DNA from: Corallococcus sp. AS-1-6
GTDB taxonomy: Bacteria; Myxococcota; Myxococcia; Myxococcales; Myxococcaceae
Reading direction: 5' to 3'
DNA length: 64,000 bases
Assembly: GCF_020037015.1 (NCBI RefSeq)
Contig: NZ_JAIQDE010000012.1
Location: 186,001-250,000, forward strand
The number at the start of each line of letters is the position of its first letter. The stretch's first letter is position 1. This document shows positions 52,602 to 61,554 of this stretch, one piece after another. The notes below the pieces were generated by a model that searched no databases, was not told the DNA's origin, and worked only from the letters and a program-made list of their open reading frames with translations. A program made the position numbers and the translations under genes.

Positions 52602-54110
52602 TCAGTCAGGCCAGTTGCCTTCCATGGGATGCGGGCCGTCCGTGAAGGCACGCACCAGGTGGACGCCGCCGACGAAGGCGCCCGCCCATGAGCCGCCCTT
52701 GCCGCCGAAGGACTCCTCGCGGTCGCCCCGCGAGCGCAGCGCGTTGATGCCCACCTTGAAGGCATGGAGCCGCGCGGCGATGCGTTGGGCGAGCCCCGGG
52801 TCGTCCGTCGCCACCGAGGCGACGAGCGCGCCCTGGGAGACGTTGGCCTCCCGCAGCAGCTCCTCCTCGGAGTCCACCGACACCAGGACGTCCACGGGGC
52901 CGAAGGGCTCGCGCAGGTAGAGCTCACTGTCTCGCGGGACGCCGAAGAGCAGGACGGGCGGCAGGTACGCGCCCCGCTCCTGCCGCGCGGTGAAGGCGTC
53001 CTCCGCGAGCATCCCCTCATGCAGCACCTGCGTGCCCTGCTCCCGCGCCCGGGCGATGAGGCCGCGGAGCTCCTCCACCTTGCTGGGGGAGATGAGCGGC
53101 CCGAAGTCCACGTGCGCGCCCAGGACCGGGTTGCCGACGCGCAGCGTGGAGACCGCATCGACATACGTCCGGACGAACTTCGGGACGAGTGACTTCTCGA
53201 CGACCCAGCGGGTGTAGGCGGTGCAGCGCTGCTTGCCGAAGTCGAAGCCCGCGCGAATCTGTTCGCCGAGCCCGTCCCAATCCGTGAAGTGCGTGATGGC
53301 GTAGGCGTTCACGCCCTCCATCTCCAACGCGTAGCGCTTGTCCGTGTCACGCAGGCGGCGGTGGACCTCGCCACCGTTGGCGCGGCCGCCAATGAAGGCG
53401 ACGCCCGCGATGAGCGGATGGCCGACGAGCGCCTCGGAGAGGTCCCTCCCGCGCCCGCCGACGAGCGACACAGGAAGCCCCGCGCGGCGCAGCAACGCGA
53501 ACGCGAGGGTCAGCGAGACGCCGCCGCCCTGGGTCGGAATCTTCGCGATGACCGAGTTGCCCGCGAGCGACTGCACGAGCACGTTGAGCAGGAGGACGGA
53601 GAAGGGATAGTTCCAGGAGGCGATGTTCGAGATCAGGCCCAATGGCTTGCGGCCATCGATCATCCGGCCCATCTGCTCCAGGTACCACGCGATGCCCGCG
53701 AGACACCGGTCCACGTCGTTGGAGGCCGTGGGCAGCGTCTTGCCAATGTCCCACGCGAGGATGCGGACGAGCAGGTCCCGGTGCGAATGGAGCAGCACCA
53801 CCGCCTCCGTGACCGCACGGGCGCGCTCATCGAGCGGACGGGCCGCCCAGGGCCCGAACTCCGCCGCTGCCTGCTCGACGCCCGCGGCGACCTGGGAGGC
53901 GCCGAGCAGCGGCAGCTCCGCGAGGACGCTGCCATCGATGGGCGAGACAGCGTTGAACCAGGCAGGCGGCTGGACCCACCTCCCCGCGATGGGCGAGAGC
54001 AGACGCCCCTGGGAGTCGAAGGCCTCCGGCACGGCCCTGCGCGCCTCGGCCAGCAGGAGGCGACTTTCAAGATGACGAAGGGGCTCGCCAACACGTTCGG
54101 TATCCAGCAT
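52602..54110 (-). CDS. Aldehyde dehydrogenase family protein
   Basis: A 502-residue ALDH-superfamily enzyme. The catalytic Cys is in FGKQRCTAYTRW, the general base Glu in ALEMEGVNAY, and the Asn of the oxyanion site in SNIASWNYPF; an FGPV motif lies in the C-terminal third. It should oxidise an aldehyde with NAD(P). The sequence is divergent from the common betaine/aldehyde groups and may favour a specialised substrate. AGGAG lies 5 nt before ATG 54110. It is divergent from a hydroxyacyl-CoA dehydrogenase/JAB operon across 300 bp. Confidence 0.92.
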   Translation of the reverse strand: MLDTERVGEPLRHLESRLLLAEARRAVPEAFDSQGRLLSPIAGRWVQPPAWFNAVSPIDGSVLAELPLLGASQVAAGVEQAAAEFGPWAARPLDERARAVTEAVVLLHSHRDLLVRILAWDIGKTLPTASNDVDRCLAGIAWYLEQMGRMIDGRKPLGLISNIASWNYPFSVLLLNVLVQSLAGNSVIAKIPTQGGGVSLTLAFALLRRAGLPVSLVGGRGRDLSEALVGHPLIAGVAFIGGRANGGEVHRRLRDTDKRYALEMEGVNAYAITHFTDWDGLGEQIRAGFDFGKQRCTAYTRWVVEKSLVPKFVRTYVDAVSTLRVGNPVLGAHVDFGPLISPSKVEELRGLIARAREQGTQVLHEGMLAEDAFTARQERGAYLPPVLLFGVPRDSELYLREPFGPVDVLVSVDSEEELLREANVSQGALVASVATDDPGLAQRIAARLHAFKVGINALRSRGDREESFGGKGGSWAGAFVGGVHLVRAFTDGPHPMEGNWPD

Positions 54111-54410
54111 GGGTGCTCCTCCTCGCGCGTCGACCGCGCTGATTCCAATGAAGCCCCGGCCCATGACGAGCTGCGGCATGAGTGCAATATCGTCATGCAC
54201 GCCGCGTCTGTCTGGGGAGGCAGGCAGGGGCCCGCCGGGCGGTGTGTGCGCCCCCTGAAGGCGAGCCGCACGGGCGCGTCGTGAATCCGAGACGCCGAGG
54301 AAGGCCCGGCGCGTCACGCATGCGCCCTGGACAATTGCAGCCACCATTCAAGGGATTGCCACGCGAGCGGCGGGCAGCCACGCTCGCGCCGCATGGGACA
54401 CAAGCGGCTG

Positions 54411-55352
54411 ATGAGGATTGGCGTTGTCGGCGGCGGGGCCATGGGGTGCGGCATCGCAATCGAGCTCGCCCTTGCCGGCAGGCAGGTGGTGCTCTTCAAC
54501 AGGCAGTCGGAGAGCAGCGAGGCGGCGCGCGTGAAGCTGGAGCGCGACGCCGCGCTGCTGGTGGACACGGGACTGCTCCGCGCGGAGCAACGCACCGCCG
54601 CGCTCGCGCGCATCCGTCGCACCACGGTGCTCGCGGAGGCCGCCGTGGACCAGGACCTGGTCATCGAATCCATCCCCGAGGACCTGGCGCTCAAACAGCA
54701 ACTCTTCAAGGAATTGGACCGGCTCGCGTCACCGGACACCCTGCTCGCCACCAACACCACCGCGCTGAGCGTGACTGCCATTGCCCGCGACTGCGCGCAC
54801 CCCGAGCGGGTCCTCTCCGCGCACTACTACCTGCCCGCGCACCTGGTGCCGCTGGTGGACGTCATCCCCGGTGAGAAGACGTCCCCCGACGCGGTGGAGA
54901 CGGTGCGGCGCTTCCTCGAGGAGCTGGGCAAGTCGCCCGTGGTCTTCGCGAGGGACGTGCCGGGCTCGGTGGGCCCGCGACTGCAGCAGGCGCTCATCGG
55001 CGAAGCCTTTCGAATCGTGCAGGAGGGCGTGGCCACGCCGGAGATGGTGGACCGCGTGCTCACCCAGGGCATCGGGAGGCGCCTGGGCGCCTCGGGCATC
55101 TTCGACCGGCTGGACCTCGTGGGGCTGGACTTCATCACCGGCGTCCTGCGCGGCTCGGGGCGCCCGGTGCCGCCGGTGCTCGCCCAGAAGGTGGACCAGG
55201 GCGAGCTGGGCTTGAAGACGGGCCAGGGCTTCTATCCATGGACGCCGGACAGCGCCGCCGCCTTCGAGGAGCGCATGGCCCGCCACCTCATCACGCAACT
55301 GCGCGAGGACCGGGCCGCGGGCCGCCTCCCCCCGCCGGAGTCCGGCGAATGA
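54411..55352 (+). CDS. 3-hydroxyacyl-CoA dehydrogenase family protein
   Basis: A 313-residue enzyme. The N-terminal Rossmann domain has IGVVGGGAMGCGIAIELALAG and the catalytic-helix region VLSAHYYLPAHLVPLVDVIPG (His of the Glu-His pair). The C-terminal helical domain is in GVATPEMVDRVLTQGIGRRLGASG. It should oxidise an L-3-hydroxyacyl (or related hydroxy acid) substrate with NAD. ATG 54411 begins directly at the Rossmann strand; ATG 54393 is a near alternative. It overlaps the next gene (ATGA), coupling it to a JAB-domain protein. Confidence 0.9.
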   Translation: MRIGVVGGGAMGCGIAIELALAGRQVVLFNRQSESSEAARVKLERDAALLVDTGLLRAEQRTAALARIRRTTVLAEAAVDQDLVIESIPEDLALKQQLFKELDRLASPDTLLATNTTALSVTAIARDCAHPERVLSAHYYLPAHLVPLVDVIPGEKTSPDAVETVRRFLEELGKSPVVFARDVPGSVGPRLQQALIGEAFRIVQEGVATPEMVDRVLTQGIGRRLGASGIFDRLDLVGLDFITGVLRGSGRPVPPVLAQKVDQGELGLKTGQGFYPWTPDSAAAFEERMARHLITQLREDRAAGRLPPPESGE

Positions 55353-55948
55353 GCGCCGACGTCGTGCTCGTGGACCCCGCGGCGCTGTCGGACTTCGTCG
55401 CGGACGCCATCCGGGAGTACACGGCGTGCACGCCGGAGCTCCCGCCGCGAAGCTGGGCGGTGCTGCTGGGGCGCTTCACGGACGACGCGATGCACGTGGA
55501 GCGCGTGGGCTTCGCCACCAACATCCGCGAGACGGACGACACCGTGCTCCAGGAGTTCGAAGCGGCCATCATCCCCCGCTTCGGCGCCTGCTACGCCAAC
55601 GGCAGGCGCGGCTTCTGGTGTGAGCCCCGCGAGCTGCTGCGCATCACCGCCGAGGCCGAGGCCGAAGGGCTGGAGGTGCTCGGCTCCATCCACCTGCACC
55701 CGGACTGGCACCGCATCGGTCCGCCGCACGAGCGCGGCCTGCGCGTCAGCCAGGAGCCCACGCCCATGGACCAGCACCTGTTCCAGGGCAGCGGCTGGCC
55801 GCTCAACATGATCCTCTACCTGGAGCGGAGAGAGGGCAGGCTCTACCACTCGCTCGGAGCGTGGGCCCCGCCGTCCGACGCGGAGTCCGGCGCGGGCTGC
55901 CGCGCGCTCGCCATCCGGATGCGCACTCCGGAAGCAGGCGTGGCGTAG
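55349..55948 (+). CDS. JAB/MPN-domain (JAMM-like) protein
   Basis: A 199-residue protein with MPN-type features: Glu in HVERVGFATN, then a metal-binding H-L-H-P (SIHLHPDWHR) and, after an insert of about 14 residues longer than usual, P-T-P-M-D in place of the classical S-x-x-D. Enough of the JAMM pattern remains to predict zinc binding and peptidase or deconjugase activity, though the Thr and the insertion make this less certain. JAB proteins in bacteria often process sulfur-carrier or small conjugating proteins. Translational coupling to a hydroxyacyl-CoA dehydrogenase is unusual, and no small carrier gene is visible nearby. Confidence 0.75.
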   Translation: MSADVVLVDPAALSDFVADAIREYTACTPELPPRSWAVLLGRFTDDAMHVERVGFATNIRETDDTVLQEFEAAIIPRFGACYANGRRGFWCEPRELLRITAEAEAEGLEVLGSIHLHPDWHRIGPPHERGLRVSQEPTPMDQHLFQGSGWPLNMILYLERREGRLYHSLGAWAPPSDAESGAGCRALAIRMRTPEAGVA

Positions 55949-56016
55949 CCACGCCCATCGGCGCCGAGGAGTCCCACCACGACCCTCCCCGGCGCTCTGG
56001 CCCCGCCCGCCGGCGC

Positions 56017-59000
56017 CTACGCCGCGGCGTCAGGCGCCCGCTGGAGCTCCGGGGCTTCGCTGGCGGCCACGGTGCGCGTCTTGGCGATGAGCAGGTAGAT
56101 GGCCGGCACGAAGTAGAGGGTGAAGAGCGTGCCCAGCGCCATGCCCGTCACCAGCACGAGCCCGATGCTGTTGCGCGCCGCCGCGCCCGGCCCCGACACC
56201 AGGACGAGCGGGAAGTGCCCCGCCACCGTGGCCACCGTCGTCATCAGGATGGGACGCAGCCGCTCCGCCGCCGCCTCCTTCACCGCCTCCAGCTTCGAGC
56301 GGCCCTCCTCCTGGAGGCGGTTGGCGAAGTCCACGATGAGGATGCCGTTCTTCGCGATGAGCCCCACCAGCGTCACCAGCCCCACCTGCGAGTAGATGTT
56401 GAGCGTGGTGGTGAAGCTGTCCGTGAAGTACGGCATCATCGGGTTCGGCATCCGCAGGAACGTGGTCACCAGCGCGCCGAAGAGCGCCAGCGGCACCGAC
56501 CCGGCGAGGATGATGAGCGGATCCCGGAAGCTGTTGAACTGGGCCGCGAGCACCAGGAAGATCAACACCACTGCCAGCCCGAACGCCGGGGCGAACGAGT
56601 CGCCCTCCAGGCGGAGCTGCCGGGACTCGCCCGTGTAGTCGATGCGGTAGCCCGCGGGCAGGATGCGCGCGGCCTCGGTCTCCAGGAAGGTGAGCGCCTC
56701 GTCCAGCGGACGGATGGCCACGCCGCTGAGCTTCACGGCGTTGAGCTGCTGGAAGCGGTTGAGCGACCGGGGCGCCACCTTGTCCTGGAGGGACGCGATG
56801 GCCGACAGGGCCACGAGCTTGCCGTCCGGACCGGTGACGTGGAGGTCCTTGAGCTGCTCCGGCGTGAGACGCGAGGTCCGCAGCACCTGCGGGATGACCT
56901 TGTAGCTGCGGCCCGCGATGTTGAACCGGTTGACGTAGTTGCCGCCCACGGCGGACCCCAGGTCCTGTCCCACGGTCCCCAGGTTCAAGCCCAACTGCGC
57001 CACCTTCTCGCGGTCCACCTCCAGCTCCGACTGGGGCTGGTCCAGCTTCACGTCGATGATGGGCGGGAAGGCGAACATCCCGCTCTGCGTCGCCTTCTCC
57101 TGGAGCTGCTGCGCGAAGCCCAGCAGCTCGTCCGCCTCCGCCGTGGAGGCGATGACGAACTCCACCGGGAAGTTGCCGCCGCCCGGCAGCGCGGGAGGCT
57201 GGAGCGTGAACGTCTGGACCGCCGGGAGCGTGCTCACCCGAGCCTGCGCCTCCGCCAGTACCTGCGCTGTCGTCCGCTTGCGCTCCTTGAACGGCTTCAG
57301 CACCAGGCCCCAGAAGCCGTTGCTCGGCTGCACGATCTGGAAGTTGAAGCGGGACTCCGGCATCTCCATCAACAGCTCGCTCGTCCGCGTCACGGACGGC
57401 TTGAGCTGATCCAGGGTCGAGTTGGACGGCGTGCTGACGATGCCGATGACGAAGTCCTGGTCCTCCACGGGCGCCAGCTCCCGGGGTGACTGGCTGAACA
57501 TCATCAGGGCGAGCACGCTGAGGAAGATCCACGCCGCGTAGACGGGACCGCGCACGAGCAGCGAGCTGTCCAGGGAGCGGGCATACGCGGCCCGCAGGCG
57601 CTCGAAGCCGCGGTTGATGACGCCCGCGAGCCCCTTGTCCTCGTGGCCCGCCTTCAGGAGCACGGAGGACATCATCGGGGAGAGCGTCAGCGCCACCACG
57701 CCGGACAGGGCCACCGCTCCGGCCAGCGTCAGCGCGAACTCACGGAACAGCGAGCCCGTGAGCCCGCCCTGGAAGGCGATGGGCGCGTACACCGCGGCGA
57801 GCGTGAGCGTCATCGCGATGATGGGCCCCACCAGCTCGCGCGCGCTCCGGAGGGCGGCCTCCACCGGGCGCAGTCCGTTGCGCAGGTGGCGCTCCACGTT
57901 CTCCACCACGACGATGGCGTCGTCCACCACCAGGCCCACCGACAGCACCACCGCGAGAAGGGTGAGCAGGTTCACCGTGAAGCCGAACACCTGCATCAGG
58001 AACACCGTGCCGATGAGCGACACCGGGATGGCCACCACCGGCACCAGGATGGAGCGCACGGAGCCCAGGAACAGGAAGATGACCACGACCACGATGAGCA
58101 GCGTCTCACCCAGCGTGCTCACCACCTCGTCGATGGCGTTCTGGATGTAGTCCGTGCCGTCGAAGGCGACGCCGCCGTGGATCTGCTCGGGCAGGTCCTT
58201 CTGGAGCGAGTCCATCTCCTTGCGGATGCGCTGCATGACGTCCAGCGAGTTGGCGTTGGGCAGCGACCAGATGCCGACGAACACCGCCGTCTTCCCGTTG
58301 AGCGTCACGTCCGTGTCGTAGTCCTCGGCGCCGAGCACCACGTCCGCCACGTCCGACAGCCGCACCACCGCGCCGCCATCCTTGCGGACGATGAGCTGCT
58401 TGAACTCCTCCACCGAGCGCAGGCCCGTGTTCGCCGTGAGGTTCACCTGGACGAGCGAGCCCTTCGTCTGGCCCACGGCGGCGAGCGTGTTGTTGGTGGC
58501 GAGCGCCTGACGGACCTGGATGGGGCTCACGTTGAGCGCGGCCATCTGGTCCGGCTTCATCCACACCCGCATGGCGAACGTCCGCGCCCCGAGGATGTCC
58601 GCGCGCTGCACGCCCTCCACCGAGGACAGCCGGGGCTGCACCACGCGCACCAGGTAGTCGGACAGCTCGTTCTGCTCGAGGAAGTCCGAGGTGAAGTTGA
58701 GGTACGCGACGGCGAACTGGCTGTCCGCCGACTCGATGCTCAACACGGGGACCTGGGACTCCGGCGGCAGGTCTCCGCGCACCTGGTCGACCTTGGCGCT
58801 GATTTCACTCAAGGCGCGGTTGGCGTCGTAGTTGAGCTTGAGCCGGGCGCGGATGATGGAGATGTTCTGCAAGCTCGTGGACTCGACGTAGTCGATGCCG
58901 TCCGCCGCGGCGATGACGCGCTCCAGCGGCGTGGTGATGAAGCCACGGACGAGCTCCGCGTTGGCGCCGACGTAGACCGTGGTGACGGTGATGTCGGCGT

Positions 59001-59124
59001 TCTCGCTGCGCGGGTACTGCCGCACGTTGAGCGAGCGCAGGGCCTGCAGGCCCGCGATGATGATGATGAGGTTGACGACCAGCGCCACGACGGGCCGCCG
59101 GATGAACAGGTCGGTGAATTTCAT
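56017..59124 (-). CDS. RND-family (HAE1) efflux pump inner-membrane subunit
   Basis: A 1035-residue pump protein of the AcrB/MexB type with twelve membrane helices in two repeats. It begins LFIRRPVVALVVNLIII. The proton-relay Asp pair is in VGLVVDDAIVVVEN (TM4) and the Lys in GLIAKNGILIVDFANRL (TM10). It exports small hydrophobic compounds with the adaptor encoded upstream, driven by protons. An outer-membrane TolC-like partner is not in the window. It follows the adaptor gene on the same strand by 21 bp. Confidence 0.94.
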   Translation of the reverse strand: MKFTDLFIRRPVVALVVNLIIIIAGLQALRSLNVRQYPRSENADITVTTVYVGANAELVRGFITTPLERVIAAADGIDYVESTSLQNISIIRARLKLNYDANRALSEISAKVDQVRGDLPPESQVPVLSIESADSQFAVAYLNFTSDFLEQNELSDYLVRVVQPRLSSVEGVQRADILGARTFAMRVWMKPDQMAALNVSPIQVRQALATNNTLAAVGQTKGSLVQVNLTANTGLRSVEEFKQLIVRKDGGAVVRLSDVADVVLGAEDYDTDVTLNGKTAVFVGIWSLPNANSLDVMQRIRKEMDSLQKDLPEQIHGGVAFDGTDYIQNAIDEVVSTLGETLLIVVVVIFLFLGSVRSILVPVVAIPVSLIGTVFLMQVFGFTVNLLTLLAVVLSVGLVVDDAIVVVENVERHLRNGLRPVEAALRSARELVGPIIAMTLTLAAVYAPIAFQGGLTGSLFREFALTLAGAVALSGVVALTLSPMMSSVLLKAGHEDKGLAGVINRGFERLRAAYARSLDSSLLVRGPVYAAWIFLSVLALMMFSQSPRELAPVEDQDFVIGIVSTPSNSTLDQLKPSVTRTSELLMEMPESRFNFQIVQPSNGFWGLVLKPFKERKRTTAQVLAEAQARVSTLPAVQTFTLQPPALPGGGNFPVEFVIASTAEADELLGFAQQLQEKATQSGMFAFPPIIDVKLDQPQSELEVDREKVAQLGLNLGTVGQDLGSAVGGNYVNRFNIAGRSYKVIPQVLRTSRLTPEQLKDLHVTGPDGKLVALSAIASLQDKVAPRSLNRFQQLNAVKLSGVAIRPLDEALTFLETEAARILPAGYRIDYTGESRQLRLEGDSFAPAFGLAVVLIFLVLAAQFNSFRDPLIILAGSVPLALFGALVTTFLRMPNPMMPYFTDSFTTTLNIYSQVGLVTLVGLIAKNGILIVDFANRLQEEGRSKLEAVKEAAAERLRPILMTTVATVAGHFPLVLVSGPGAAARNSIGLVLVTGMALGTLFTLYFVPAIYLLIAKTRTVAASEAPELQRAPDAAA

Positions 59125-59145
59125 GGGTTCGCCTTCCTGCGTCCC

Positions 59146-60333
59146 TTACGGGTTCACCGGCTGGGGAGCGACCTCGGTGGGCGGCGCCAGCGCGTTGTTC
59201 ACGACGACCGCCGCGCCGTTCTTCAGCTTGAAGACGCCGCTGCTCACCACGGTCTGCCCGGGCTTCAGGCCGGACGTCACCGCGACGTAGTCCCCCCGGC
59301 GCTCTCCCAGCCGCACGAACTGCTGCCGCGCCAGCAGGGCCGTCTTGCCCGCCGCGTCCTTGCCCTCGGACAGGGTGAACACCGAGTCACCGTAGGGGGC
59401 GAAGAGCACGGCGGTGGCGGGGATGGCCACCACCTGCTCGCTGGCGTCGGAGAGCACCTCCACGCTGGCGAACATGCCCGGCAGGAGCCGGCCGTCCGCG
59501 TTGGGCACGGTGGCGCGCATGCGCACGTTGCGGGAGGACAGCTCCACCTCCGGGTTGATGGTGGTGAGGTCCCCCTCCCAGGACTCGCCCGGGAAGACGT
59601 CGACGCGCAGGCGCACCTTCTGGCCCTGCTTCACCTGGGCCAGCGCCTGCTGGGGCAGTTGGAACTCCACGATGGCCGGGGTGGAGGACTGGAGGGACGC
59701 GATGGGGTTGCCCGGGGAGACGAGCTGCCCCAGCTCCACCTGGCGGATGCCGATGCGGCCATCGAAGGGCGCGCGGATGGTCTTCTTGGCGATGAGGGAC
59801 TTCAGGTGGGCCACCGCCGCGGCGGACTGGAGCGCCCGCGCGCGGACGGCGTCCAGGTCCGACTGGGTGTTGGCGCCCTGGGCATGGAGCTTCTCGGCGC
59901 GCTCGCGGGTCAGCCGCGCGAGCTCCGCGTCGGCCTCGGCGCCGGCCAACTGGGCCTGCTCGCTGGAGGTGTCGAGCTGGACGAGCACCTGGCCCTTCTT
60001 CACCGAGGCGCCGTTCTCGAAGCGGATGTCGGTGACGACGCCCGGCAGCTCCGCGCTCAGGGTCACGCCCCGGAGCGCCATCACGGTGCCGACGGCGCTG
60101 CGCGTCCCCTGCCAGCCGAGGGACTGCGCCTGGGCGGACGTCACGGACTCGGGAGGCGGCACGAAGGTCTCACCGGCGCTGATCATCGACATGATCTGGC
60201 CCGCCTTGACGGCGGCGAGCCCCGCGAAGACCCCGAGCAGCAGCAGCACGCCGAGGATCCACCGCTTGAGGCGGCTGGCGCGGGGCGGTGAGGAGAGAGG
60301 CACTTCGGGAGCATTCGCATGCATCGTGGGCAC
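59146..60333 (-). CDS. RND efflux periplasmic adaptor (HlyD family)
   Basis: A 395-residue membrane-fusion protein. An N-terminal membrane helix (WILGVLLLLGVFAGLAAVKAG) anchors it. A biotinyl-lipoyl-like domain (GVVTDIRFENGASVKKGQVLVQLDT) is split by a helical hairpin (about 110-185), followed by a beta-barrel region and the membrane-proximal domain (VAIPATAVLFAPYGDSVFTL). It bridges the RND pump and an outer-membrane channel. The start may be ATG 60333 or ATG 60324. No local regulator gene adjoins, and the 436-bp upstream gap should hold the promoter. Confidence 0.93.
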   Translation of the reverse strand: MPTMHANAPEVPLSSPPRASRLKRWILGVLLLLGVFAGLAAVKAGQIMSMISAGETFVPPPESVTSAQAQSLGWQGTRSAVGTVMALRGVTLSAELPGVVTDIRFENGASVKKGQVLVQLDTSSEQAQLAGAEADAELARLTRERAEKLHAQGANTQSDLDAVRARALQSAAAVAHLKSLIAKKTIRAPFDGRIGIRQVELGQLVSPGNPIASLQSSTPAIVEFQLPQQALAQVKQGQKVRLRVDVFPGESWEGDLTTINPEVELSSRNVRMRATVPNADGRLLPGMFASVEVLSDASEQVVAIPATAVLFAPYGDSVFTLSEGKDAAGKTALLARQQFVRLGERRGDYVAVTSGLKPGQTVVSSGVFKLKNGAAVVVNNALAPPTEVAPQPVNP

Positions 60334-60769
60334 CCACGGGCTGCCGGCAGCAGCCGTGTCAGGGAATGCGCCGCCCTCTAGCCGAACCGCTGTGCGTTTG
60401 CGCCCTTGAAAATCTGTTCAGGTTGTGACCACTCCCTGGGTTGGCTTCGCGCGCGAAAAAGTCGGGCGAGGATGTGACCCGGCCGTTAATGGCGCGCGCT
60501 GGCGCAGCCGCGGCGCTCGGAGCCACGGGGCATCGTACATGCGCCCAGCCCCCCAGGCCCGATGCCGACCCGGAGCAGCAGCGGTGAGACACACCCCGTC
60601 TCACCCGGGCGCGCTATTCCCTGGCTGTCTTCGTGAAGCGCGTCCGCCATTCCGCCTGCTCCACGACCAGCGCCTGCCGCCCTCACGGCAGGACATGGCT
60701 GATTGCATCGCTTCATGTGCAGTCGTTCAACGGCACACATGAGCCAATCACGTCAGGGGAGGTTGCGAC
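60334..60769. other. 436-bp gap between divergent genes
   Basis: This gap lies between the adaptor gene (-) and the YqjD-like operon (+). A 7-bp stem CCTGCCG/CGGCAGG (60673-60692, 6-nt loop) is the only clear structure. I see no gene; short open frames here lack codon bias. Confidence 0.5.
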
Positions 60770-61033
60770 ATGGGCAGCATCATCGAGGAAGAACGCCTCA
60801 ACGGCTTCGCGAAGCAGCTCGAGTCCATCTCCGGCCAGGGGGACACGCAGTTGCCCCAGCAGCTCATCGGCGGCGCCGTGGGCTTCGTGCGCAAGGCGTC
60901 CGACACGCTGGAGCAGAACTCGACGGAGGAGCTGCTGCGGCAGGCGCAGACGCGGATGCGCGAGCGCCCGGGGGTGGCGCTGGCGGGGTGCGCGCTGCTC
61001 GGCTTCGTCGCCGCTCGATTCCTGAAGGCGTGA
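60770..61033 (+). CDS. Small membrane protein, DUF883/YqjD-like
   Basis: An 87-residue protein: a helical, charged region followed by a C-terminal hydrophobic segment with Gly (RERPGVALAGCALLGFVAARFL), the layout of DUF883/ElaB/YqjD proteins that dock ribosomes to the inner membrane in E. coli. GGGGAGG stands before ATG 60770. It is the first gene of a three-gene unit with a holin-superfamily protein and a DUF3618-like protein, as in the yqjD-yqjE arrangement of enterobacteria. Confidence 0.75.
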   Translation: MGSIIEEERLNGFAKQLESISGQGDTQLPQQLIGGAVGFVRKASDTLEQNSTEELLRQAQTRMRERPGVALAGCALLGFVAARFLKA

Positions 61034-61044
61034 GGGAGATGGAC

Positions 61045-61554
61045 ATGGATCCCTCATCCTCACGCGCTCGTGGTCAATACATGGGGCTGGACGCGGACGA
61101 CGTGCGGGCCCGCCCCCGGTCGGAAGGCTTCCGTGACACGGACGGACTGGGCGAGCAGTCGCTTGGGACCATCGTGTCCGAGTTCCTCGAGCAGGGCCGG
61201 CACCTGCTTCGAGCGGAGTTCAGGCTCGCGCGCACGGAGATGCGCTCCGAGGCGAAGAAGGCGGCGGCGGGTGGCGGCATGCTCGCGGCGGGAGGCGTGG
61301 TGCTCCTCCTGGGCGCCATGGCGCTGGTGGCCTTCCTGGTCATCGCGTTCGCGCAGGTGATGCCGCTGTGGGCCAGCGCGCTGCTGGTGACCGTGCTGCT
61401 CATCGCCTCGGGGGCGGGCATCGCCGCCGTGGGAGCGAAACGACTCAAGGCGGTCCACGCACCGCGCAAGACCATCCAGACCCTCAAGGAGGACAGCCAA
61501 TGGGCGAGCACGACGATGCGCTCCGCGAAATCGCAGATGCACGGGCACGCATGA
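61045..61554 (+). CDS. Phage holin superfamily / YqjE-like membrane protein
   Basis: A 169-residue protein with an N-terminal soluble tail, the segment EQSLGTIVSEFLEQGRHLLRAEFRLARTEMRSEAKKAA characteristic of Actinobacterial holin-X/YqjE proteins, and two closely spaced membrane helices (GGMLAAGGVVLLLGAMALVAFLV and LWASALLVTVLLIASGAGIAAVG). Despite the name it is not phage-borne here. GGGAG lies 6 nt before the ATG at 61045; an ATG at 61039 is too close to it. It overlaps the next gene by 55 bp. Confidence 0.8.
   Translation: MDPSSSRARGQYMGLDADDVRARPRSEGFRDTDGLGEQSLGTIVSEFLEQGRHLLRAEFRLARTEMRSEAKKAAAGGGMLAAGGVVLLLGAMALVAFLVIAFAQVMPLWASALLVTVLLIASGAGIAAVGAKRLKAVHAPRKTIQTLKEDSQWASTTMRSAKSQMHGHA

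Noticed and set aside
55861-57532. Long open frames opposite and out of phase with the RND pump gene
   Set aside because: High GC removes stop codons from shadow frames. The amino-acid mix is Arg/His/Gly-rich and lacks domains, while the RND frame is unambiguous.
61045-61554. Prophage evidence from the holin-superfamily gene
   Set aside because: Its neighbours are DUF883- and DUF3618-like, the chromosomal YqjD/YqjE arrangement. No phage structural, lysis or integrase genes are present.
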